NCBI GenBank assembly: GCA_025716855.1
Contig: JAIXMQ010000193.1
Coordinates: 1 to 14,405, forward strand
Length of the DNA: 14,405 nucleotides
Direction: 5' to 3'
DNA from: Pilaira anomala
Lineage: Eukaryota > Mucoromycota > Mucoromycetes > Mucorales > Mucoraceae
Position numbers and translations under genes: made by a program. This document shows, in pieces, positions 8,547-14,405 of this stretch; positions within the stretch are counted from its first letter, which is position 1; each line of letters opens with the position of its first letter. Below the pieces are notes generated by a model. That model worked only from the letters and a program-made list of their open reading frames with translations, did no database searches and was not told the DNA's origin.

Positions 8547-9923
8547 ATGAAGTTCGCTTGGTACTTAAACTTATTCAACTATTTACTTGATGGCTCTTAT
8601 CCAGATGGTGCTTCGAAAGTAGTTAAACAGAAGATTCGTAGACATGTGGTGGGATTGATTATCCGTGGTGAGGCTTTGATTGAACAAGATAGCGAAAAGG
8701 AAGTATTGCATGAGGCAAATGTTCGAAAAATTATTATTCAAGTTCATGAGGAAGGTCATTTCAGTGGAGCTCAATTATACAAACATGTGAAGACCAAGTT
8801 TACCTATGACAAGGATTTATTGACTATCTGTAATTTAATTGCTAAGGAATGTATTACCTGTCAAATGCGTGCAAGACCTGTAGTAACAAGGCGTAATTTC
8901 TCTCGTCCCATCCCTACTCCTGCCGTTCCCTTTTATTTAGTTGGTGTTGATGCTGTAGGTCCTTTGGAAATTACTGAGAAAGGAAATAGATATATCTTGA
9001 CTGGTATAGATTATTTAACTCGATGGCCGGTTGCATTAGCTGTACCTAATATTGATGAAACCACTACGGTGTCGTTTTACTACTCGTGTATCGTTCAAAA
9101 TCATGGTGTACCAAAATATATTCTTTCTGATCGAGGCAAGAACTTCATTTCAAATTATACTAAATCCTTTTTGCATCAATTGGGGTGTCGGTCTATTGCT
9201 ACTACAAGTTTTCGTGCACAATGTAATGGGATGGTAGAAAGGCTAAACCAAAGTCTCTGTCGAACAATTGCAAAATTAGCTCGTGATAAGAATGATTTAC
9301 ATGAATGGGATAAATACCTGGAACCTGCGCTCCTTGCTCTTCGAACTCTAGAAAATGCATCAACTGAATTCTCTCCAAGTGAACTGCTATATGGTTACCA
9401 AATTACTACTCCTGGATTATGGTCTGCCCCGTTAACTGAAGCTGATGAAGAAACAACGGAAGAACTACTCGTCGAACGTGTCAAATTCATTAGAAATGAA
9501 TTAGCCGAAATTAGATTATCGGCTCGTGAAAATTCTGAACAAGCAAAAGGAAAACAGGCTGAAAGGTATAACAAGAGAGTAAAGGCATTGCGTGTATATG
9601 AGATAGGTGAACAAGTATTATTGAAAGAAAATGTCCCTAAAGGCAAGTTTGGTGATAAATGGTCTGGTCCATATGTGGTGTTAAAAAGGAAGGGTGTTGA
9701 TAATTATTATTTGGAGGGCCCAAGACGTGCTCGTGTTAAAGCTGCTGTGAACAGTGACTTCTTGAAACCGTATATTGAAAGAAAAACCATGGAACCTGAT
9801 TTAGAAGTAAAACATAATCATGAACATTTCAAGACATGGGTGTACTCTGGTGGTGCTTCTACAAAGACCCGTAGTCAAGTTTTGGGTGGGAGTTTGTCAC
9901 TTGGTGTAACTGTTTCTGAATAA
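8547..9923 (+). CDS. pol: Element B integrase
   Basis: 458 residues from ATG 8547, the first in-frame start after a TGA at 8538-8540. It catalyses insertion of the cDNA into the host chromosome. It has a basic linker, then the zinc-binding H67-X3-H71 ... C102-X2-C105, then the catalytic triad D135 (VGVDAVG), D195 (LSDRGKN) and E231 (NGMVERLNQ) with exactly 35 residues between the last two. A GPY/F module (KWSGPYVV) follows; no chromodomain is recognised. The usual HPQTDG before the Glu is replaced by RAQCNG. The C-terminus reads over the polypurine tract and 29 nt of the 3' LTR before stopping. Upstream stops prevent fusion to RNase H, so expression of this frame in this copy is uncertain. 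Confidence 0.93.
   Translation: MKFAWYLNLFNYLLDGSYPDGASKVVKQKIRRHVVGLIIRGEALIEQDSEKEVLHEANVRKIIIQVHEEGHFSGAQLYKHVKTKFTYDKDLLTICNLIAKECITCQMRARPVVTRRNFSRPIPTPAVPFYLVGVDAVGPLEITEKGNRYILTGIDYLTRWPVALAVPNIDETTTVSFYYSCIVQNHGVPKYILSDRGKNFISNYTKSFLHQLGCRSIATTSFRAQCNGMVERLNQSLCRTIAKLARDKNDLHEWDKYLEPALLALRTLENASTEFSPSELLYGYQITTPGLWSAPLTEADEETTEELLVERVKFIRNELAEIRLSARENSEQAKGKQAERYNKRVKALRVYEIGEQVLLKENVPKGKFGDKWSGPYVVLKRKGVDNYYLEGPRRARVKAAVNSDFLKPYIERKTMEPDLEVKHNHEHFKTWVYSGGASTKTRSQVLGGSLSLGVTVSE
9883..9892 (+). other. Candidate polypurine tract of element B
   Basis: A G-rich GGGTGGGAG segment lies immediately before the 3' LTR start at 9895, the place where plus-strand priming occurs in LTR elements. 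It also encodes integrase C-terminal residues. It is interrupted by one T. Confidence 0.5.
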
Positions 9924-10501
9924 AACTTGACAACTGGAATTCTAGTGTAAATTGTATTGGTATTCTGAACGTAACTTGCAAAGATTAAGAATATAAAGTA
10001 TGTAACATATTATGATAAGAGAAGTGAAGGAGGAAGAGATTGTATCGTAGGAAAAAAAAGGAAATTGTTATCGTTTTGGAACCCAGTTTAGTCACCTTCT
10101 GTTATTTATTTATATATGATTTACGTATCTTATTCAACCTTATAGTTATCTGCTTTTAATTTTACCCTTATCTACCTATCTTACTTTACTTTGGATTCTT
10201 CTTATTTTTTTTTTTTTACACAAACATGTCAAACAACATCCCATTTTCAATTTATCAAATTATCACATTATTATTTTAGTATAAAAGGGGCTTAATCCTA
10301 CTATGAAATAAACCTCATCGAATTTTACCTAGAGATATCTTCTATCCCTTTGAATATTAATCTGGTTCAAATAGACACAAAGTAGGTTTTACAGTCGCCT
10401 AGGTTCTTGTGTTGTATTTAGTGATTAATCGTTTATTGTAGTCTGTTCTCTTTTGTATCGTTTAAATATATATAAAACCCCCTCAACTACCGCTACTGTC
10501 A
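9895..10501 (+). repeat. Element B 3' LTR (607 bp)
   Basis: Near-identical to 3902-4506. Differences seen: one substitution at 10348 (C versus A), one G-for-A next to the A-run near 10051, one base fewer in that A-run, and three extra T in the T-run near 10205-10217. The integrase frame of element B runs 29 nt into this LTR before its stop. Confidence 0.95.
10280..10286 (+). promoter_or_regulatory. TATA box in element B 3' LTR
   Basis: Copy of the 4285 TATAAAA motif. Transcription from it could read into the residual integrase segment of element A at 10506. Confidence 0.5.
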
Positions 10502-10505
10502 GAGT
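10502..10505. repeat. Target-site duplication of element B, right copy (GAGT)
   Basis: GAGT directly follows the CTGTCA end of the right LTR and matches 3898-3901. After it, the element A integrase frame resumes at AAA TGG. Confidence 0.85.
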
Positions 10506-11342
10506 AAATGGACGATTACGGTGGCTCTTCCTAGTTATGATACTACACATATAGCGCAAGCCTTTTTATACGAATTGGTATTGAAGTTTGGTGTTCCAGA
10601 AAGATTAATTACCGACAATGGTTCGTCTCTAATTAGTGATGCTATGACTCAAGTGTGTGTTCGATTAGGTATCAAGAGATCTTTAACTTCGGTAGAACAC
10701 CCTCAAACTGATGGTCAAGTAGAAAGAATGAATAGAACACTGAAGGTATCTCTGGCTTCGGCTGTATGTACTGAACCTGCTGCTTGGGATACGTATTTGC
10801 AGTTTATTACGTTTGCATATAATACCGCTAAACATGCTACTACAGGGTTTTCTCCGTTCTTTGTTATTTATGGAAGACAACCGGTATTGCCTAATGAAGA
10901 AGGTCTTATAATTGAACAATACAAGACGTATGAAACTGAAACTTGGGTAAATTATCTAAACCGCTATATTCCATTGTTGCATAAGAAGGTTCTCAAGAAT
11001 ATCACTACAGCAAAAGAATATCAGAAAACGTTCTATGATAAGGGTCGTCGAGTCAAGTACGATTACAAGGACGGTGATCTAGTGTTAAGGAAGAACTTAG
11101 AGAAGACGACGTTTCCAAAGGTACTCTGGAATGGTCCATATGTTGTGGTTGGCAAGAACAATCGTGAAGGTACGTCTTGGAAGATTATCAAGCAAGATGA
11201 TCCTCGTCTCTGGGTTACGACCGCAAACGTACGACACATGTGTCCCTACTATAAGAATCAAGTTGAAGACTCGATGTTGCAAGTAATCAAACCTATCAAA
11301 CCTGTCAAGTCAACTACTCTTCTTAAGGGGGGAATAATGTGA
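10506..11342 (+). pseudogene. Element A: integrase C-terminal part (continuation of the frame that starts at 11)
   Basis: This is the remainder of element A's integrase, separated from its N-terminal part by element B. It carries the second catalytic Asp (GAC at 10614, in TDNGSS) and the catalytic Glu (GAA at 10722, in HPQTDGQVERMN) with exactly 35 residues between them, the D-35-E spacing of retroviral-type integrases. A GPY/F module (NGPYVV) follows in the C-terminal domain; no chromodomain is seen. Removing element B and one GAGT copy brings this segment into the same frame as 11-3901 with no other lesion, for a total of about 1575 residues, so element A was probably intact when it was hit. 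The stop codon TGA at 11340 overlaps the first bases of the 3' LTR. On its own the segment has no proper ATG at its beginning. Confidence 0.9.
11325..11334 (+). other. Polypurine tract of element A
   Basis: AAGGGGGGAA is an uninterrupted purine run three bases upstream of the TGTGAT LTR start at 11338, as expected for plus-strand priming. It is inside the last pol codons. Confidence 0.7.
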
Positions 11343-11389
11343 TATTCGTAGACTCCGATCTCGATAATTAAATCATCCAACTCACTCGA

Positions 11390-11413
11390 ATGATAATCCT
11401 GTTGGATTATCAT
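11390..11413. repeat. Perfect hairpin in element A LTR
   Basis: ATGATAATCC (11390-11399) and GGATTATCAT (11404-11413) are perfect inverted repeats separated by TGTT. The hairpin lies in U3, about 55 bp upstream of the TATA-like box, so it could be a dimeric factor site or an extruding structure. Role unknown. Confidence 0.7.
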
Positions 11414-11468
11414 CCCACAACTTAACATCACCTTACTTTTTATCTTTCTTTCTCATATCTTAACTTAC

Positions 11469-11476
11469 TATAAATA
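11469..11476 (+). promoter_or_regulatory. TATA box in element A 3' LTR
   Basis: TATAAATA followed about 20 bp later by ATGAAATAAAC, a layout shared with element B's LTR (TATA then ATGAAATAAAC). Probable LTR promoter and polyadenylation region. Confidence 0.5.
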
Positions 11477-11584
11477 CTCCCTGTCTTTTCATGAAATAAA
11501 CATTATTCTATTTTATTATCTTATTCTATCTTTTACTATTATATAAATATTATTATCCAATAATATTTACGTATCCTATCTGAG

Positions 11585-12712
11585 TTAGTATATATCTTTG
11601 AACCCTAGACTACAAGTATTACAGTCCATAACGAGATAATGTCCTTTCAAATTGTTTTTATCTAAAACGTCCATAACGTTTTCTAAATAGCCTAGGTAAT
11701 GCTCTGTTCTAGTTCCTATTCTAGCTGTAGTTGTTACAACCGTGCCATCAGCCTTTCTTTTTTTGCTACCTGCCACTGTGATTGGTTTTCTTAAAGAAAT
11801 ATAGATAACTCCCTGAGCAGAAATGGCTCCAAGGATAGTAATGGAAGTGCCTCCAGAGGTAGGAATAATCGACTTTGCAGGCACACCTTTTTTAGACCAA
11901 CCTCTAGAACGGCTGATATGAAGGTTAAAGCCTGCTTCATCAAGAAAAACACAGTTTTTTTCAAAATCCAAATCTTTGTTGGCCATCCACTCGAGGACAG
12001 CTTCTCGTCGTTTAAGTCTTACCTCTTCCGAATTACGTTTTTCTGGAAGCTTTTCCAATCTCTTAAAGCTCAATGCACAGTGTTGACGAATATGATTATA
12101 AAAGGCTGTTTTACTAATCTTGAGTTCAGGATATTCGTTCAAAAGCTTGTGCCTCATTTGTTCTAAAGTCACAGGTGCATAACTATCAACTATGCTGATG
12201 ATAAAAAGAGTATGTTGCTCTTTCATAATAGCATTAGTACCCTTACTGGGTCCTCTTTTTTTACTAGGAGCAATAGTATCAAATTCTTCCCATTGCTTTT
12301 TGAAACGATAAGCCGTGCTCTTAGTTATGCCTGCATCTGCAGCTGCGTCTTTTACTGGTACTTGTTCAATAATTAAAGATAAAAAGCGAGATATTTGATC
12401 GGAGTTGTAGCTACGATAAGTGCCTCTTTCCTTTTTAACGTTGCTTTTTACAGTCAAAGCGTTGGAAAATACTTCTATTCTACTACTGGTGCTAATTTTC
12501 TCAATATCTTTATTACTGTTTTCTCTTTCTTCGTCCTTTTCCTCTTGAGAAAACTCTTCTAGTAAGACTTCATCAACCTCCATGGCTTCGAGACCATACT
12601 CGAACTTTGCTCTCATCATTGACATGAGACTTACTGTTACTTCTCCCGTAAGTTCATCTGAGCCGCCTTGCTCATTAAGAGATAAGTATTCGAGATCCAT
12701 GTTATCGAGCAT
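11585..12712 (-). pseudogene. IS630/Tc1-mariner-like DDE transposase, C-terminus cut off by element A
   Basis: Cut-and-paste transposase on the minus strand, native from ATG 12712-12710 down to 11624 (363 residues); the remaining 12 codons to 11585 are read from the LTR. An acidic N-terminus comes first, then a helix-turn-helix around residues 100-143 (SDQISRFL ... AAADAGITKSTAYRFKKQW). A second HTH/winged region lies at about 160-220. The RNase H-like core starts near residue 235. D258 (VFLDEAG) is the first catalytic Asp, and D363 (HYLVMD) the second and last native codon. The third acidic residue, about 34-40 residues further in the family, is missing and should lie left of element A. A KKRK patch near 317-320 may be a nuclear localisation signal. 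The copy cannot be active. Confidence 0.9.
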
Positions 12713-12884
12713 ATTTGAAAGTTAAACTTAAAGTAAATAAAAGTGCTTACAAAAAAAAAGCTCGAGAATTCCCAAAAATAGTATTGAATTTTTCTCAAAA
12801 ATACCAGTCATACTTTCCCAAAAATGGTAGTTCAATTTTCCCAAAAATTAGCTCACTTTTTCTCAATATCCGGTGAAAATACAG
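11624..12884 (-). mobile_element. Right-hand part of an IS630/Tc1-mariner-like DNA transposon, split by element A
   Basis: It contains the truncated transposase and five 23-bp iterons. The right boundary at 12884 is inferred: at 12885 the sequence switches exactly into the TAATAGCCC...GGTAAC satellite unit, starting with TA, the target of Tc1/mariner insertion. Read inward, the end would begin CTGTATTTTCACCGG. The left terminal repeat is outside the window, so the terminal inverted repeat is not verified. Confidence 0.65.
12771..12884. repeat. Five tandem 23-bp iterons upstream of transposase
   Basis: CYCAAAAAT cores start at 12771, 12794, 12817 and 12840, and a divergent CTCAATAT starts at 12862, giving spacings of 23, 23, 23 and 22 bp. 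A T-rich stretch ends each unit while the middle varies. They lie between the transposase start and the inferred transposon end, which suits a multimeric transposase-binding site. They may also overlap the transposase promoter. Confidence 0.75.
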
Positions 12885-13327
12885 TAATAGCCCAGCGGTA
12901 ACAAAAAAAAAAAAGAGGTAACAAAAAAAAAAAGAGGTAACAAAATTCGTTACCTCTGACTAACTCAGCGGTAACAAAAAAAAAAAGAGGTAACAAAATC
13001 CGTTACCTCATAATAGCCCGGCGGTAACAAAAAAAAAAAAGAGGTAACAAAATCCGTTACCTCATAATAGCCCAGCGGTAACAAAAAAAAAAAAAAGAGG
13101 TGACAAAAAAAAAAGAGGTAACAAAATCCGTTACCTCATAATAGCCCAGCGGTAACAAAAAAAAAAAAAGATGTAACAAAAAAAAAAAGAGGTAACAAAA
13201 TTCGTTACCTCTGACTAACTCAGCGGTAACAAAAAAAAAAAAGAGGTAACAAAATCCGTTACCTCATAATAGCCCAGCGGTAACAAAAAAAAAAAGAGGT
13301 AACAAAATCCGTTACCTCATAATAGCC
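12885..13327. repeat. Tandem satellite of seven GGTAAC hairpin units with poly-A spacers
   Basis: Each unit reads GGTAAC, an A-run of about 10-14, then GAGGTAAC, a 7-nt loop (AAAATCC or AAAATTC), then GTTACCTC, and a linker such as ATAATAGCCCAGC or TGACTAACTCAGC. The 8-bp inverted repeat is perfect in all seven: arms start at 12934, 12987, 13041, 13115, 13189, 13243 and 13296. Unit starts are 12897, 12970, 13023, 13077, 13151, 13225 and 13279. Units are about 54 bp, or about 74 bp when an extra GAGGTAAC-poly-A module is present. Units 1-3 and 5-7 match as a higher-order repeat with a period of about 255 bp. Confidence 0.92.
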
Positions 13328-14405
13328 GCCTATACTCGTCCTTCGGGAGAATTTGTTTCCCTTGTGTTTTCTTTACGAAGGTAGAAGCAAATAGAAAGAC
13401 CATCTTTCAGCTTCGTATATATGTTTGAAAACGGGAAGAGTGATATGTATTCTATGATCACTTATACGCTGAGACAACTTTTGCTCGCGATCGAAAGACT
13501 TTTTTTAAATCTGGCTCCTTGAGCTCCTTATGATATTTCAAATAGACTGCGAGCTAACTAAGAAATGCAGAAATTTATTTGAGAATTATGTAAAAAAAAA
13601 AGTGAAAGACAAAGGTTCTTCAAGTGAAGTTTGATGAGAAAATTGAGAGAACTCTGCATTCGCTTTCTTGTATAAACATAAACATTTTTTCCTTGAAGCC
13701 CATGTTGAACACGTACCACCCACTCCACGCACCCTCCACCTGTTTCTCACTTATACAGTTTTATGACCAACGTTCCTGTCCAAATTGGTGTTTTTAATTC
13801 TTTTTCCTTTTTCTTACCCGGGAAAAGGTGCCTCCCCAAAACCCTCAGTACCACTTTTCTTAAATCGAGGCAATCCAACGACAACATAATTTTAACCACG
13901 GCCTGGCGACATGGCTTGAATGATTTTTGTGCTAGATTGGTTTGTCTAAATATATAAGTCTGGGATGTTGAGATTTAACGTTGTGCTCATAAAGTCAAAT
14001 TGACAATTGTATAAGTGGCATTAGCACTGGCACTATTTATCATCTTCATCAATACTTGAGTAGATTCGTTTGAGGAAATCCAAATATGAGATGGCTGTTG
14101 AAGTTGAGTCTTTCAATAGTGCAAAAAACTATTTTTAACTTTCATGGTTGCTATAAATTCAATTTGAGAAATTCATTAGGAATATTTTATATATAAGCTT
14201 TATTTGATATAAGTACGATTCGGTAAAATAACGCGTTTTCAAGTTGAAAATGTAATAGTTAATACATTAAAAAGTATACAAAGTTGAATTCAAGTTGAAT
14301 TCATCTCGCTGGTTGTTTCAAAACCACATAAGTTATCTAATGCCACCCAAAACTTCCAAAATTAAAAGAAACTTGTTACACATCGTCTTTCCTTTTTCTC
14401 ACAAA
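13328..14405. other. Unique flank with no supported gene
   Basis: No long reading frame, tRNA-like motif or transposon homology was recognised. The longest frame (13763-13957, 64 residues) has no recognisable domain. The stretch holds a C-rich segment around 13700-13745, a poly-A run near 13591-13600 and an 11-bp tandem duplication AAGTTGAATTC (14281-14291, 14292-14302). It looks like host intergenic DNA, possibly the promoter region of a gene beyond the right edge. Confidence 0.6.

Larger units (their letters stand above)
3902..10501 (+). mobile_element. Element B: complete 6.6-kb Ty3/Gypsy LTR retrotransposon inserted in element A
   Basis: It is bounded by two near-identical direct LTRs that start TGTCAC and end CTGTCA, and flanked by GAGT on both sides (3898-3901 and 10502-10505). 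Between the LTRs are gag, protease-RT, RNase H and integrase in Ty3/Gypsy order on the same strand as element A. Excising the element and one GAGT copy restores a continuous integrase frame in element A, which independently confirms both boundaries. The LTRs differ by two substitutions and two homopolymer-length changes, so the insertion is recent. The pol frame carries a frameshift near 7527 and a 260-bp non-coding gap at 8287-8546, so this copy is probably non-autonomous. Confidence 0.95.
11..11623 (+). mobile_element. Element A: Ty3/Gypsy LTR retrotransposon, 5' LTR outside window, carrying nested element B
   Basis: Pol order PR-RT-RNase H-IN defines Ty3/Gypsy. The internal region begins at or just left of the window edge and runs to a 3' LTR ending at about 11623. 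It is interrupted from 3902 to 10505 by element B plus one target-site copy. The 5' LTR should lie immediately left of the window. The primer-binding site could not be assigned. Element A is itself inserted in a DNA transposon whose transposase is cut at 11624. Confidence 0.85.
11338..11623 (+). repeat. Element A 3' LTR (about 286 bp)
   Basis: It starts TGTGAT right after the polypurine tract and ends TATTACA where the minus-strand transposase homology stops (GAC codon at 11624-11626). The terminal TGT...ACA form is typical. Inside are a TATAAATA at 11469-11476 and AATAAA at 11495-11500. The partner 5' LTR is out of the window, so the right boundary rests on the transposase break and the terminal motif. 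Confidence 0.75.

Noticed and set aside
12881..12905. Left terminus of a separate element starting CAGTAATAGCCC after TA at 12880
   Set aside because: The satellite consensus matches from the TA at 12885 and no corresponding right end was found beyond 13327, so the transposon-end reading is simpler.
12885..13327. CRISPR array
   Set aside because: Units are contiguous with A-run spacers rather than unique spacers, and the context is eukaryotic transposon DNA.
13763..13957. 64-residue reading frame in the right flank
   Set aside because: No domain, no neighbouring homology and a length expected by chance.

Overview
The window is eukaryotic, AT-rich repeat DNA. It suggests a fungus, most likely an early-diverging lineage of the Mucoromycota/Mucorales type. 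That placement is an inference from the style of the Ty3/Gypsy polyproteins and the IS630/Tc1-like transposase; no host gene, rRNA or tRNA is present to confirm it. There is no operon structure and no convincing cellular protein-coding gene.

The layout reads best as a stack of nested insertions. The oldest visible layer is a tandem array of hairpin-forming GGTAAC repeats (12885-13327). An IS630/Tc1-mariner-like DNA transposon sits next to it. Its right end appears to be at 12884, at a TA dinucleotide inside a repeat unit, and its transposase runs leftward on the minus strand (12712 down to 11624). That transposase is cut immediately after its second catalytic Asp codon by the 3' LTR (11338-11623) of a Ty3/Gypsy retrotransposon, here called element A. 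Element A's single long gag-pol frame starts at 11 and is itself interrupted inside the integrase catalytic core, between the first and second catalytic Asp, by a second, complete 6.6-kb Ty3/Gypsy retrotransposon, element B (3902-10501). Element A resumes at 10506. Its 5' LTR and the other half of the DNA transposon should lie to the left of the window.

Element B has two nearly identical LTRs (605 and 607 bp), a 4-bp GAGT target-site duplication, gag with one zinc knuckle, a protease-RT frame reached by an apparent -1 programmed ribosomal frameshift (slippery G GGA AAA followed by a stem and possible pseudoknot), an RT-connection/RNase H frame, and an integrase frame. Although it looks young, its pol is broken twice: by an apparent 1-nt deletion just after the RT active site, and by a 260-bp AT-rich stretch with stops between RNase H and integrase. 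Element A by contrast has gag, protease, RT, RNase H and integrase in one frame that looks intact apart from the insertion.

Between the transposase start and the GGTAAC array lie five copies of a 23-bp iteron, probably transposase-binding subterminal repeats. The last 1.1 kb (13328-14405) is non-repetitive, without a supported gene, and is probably host intergenic DNA.
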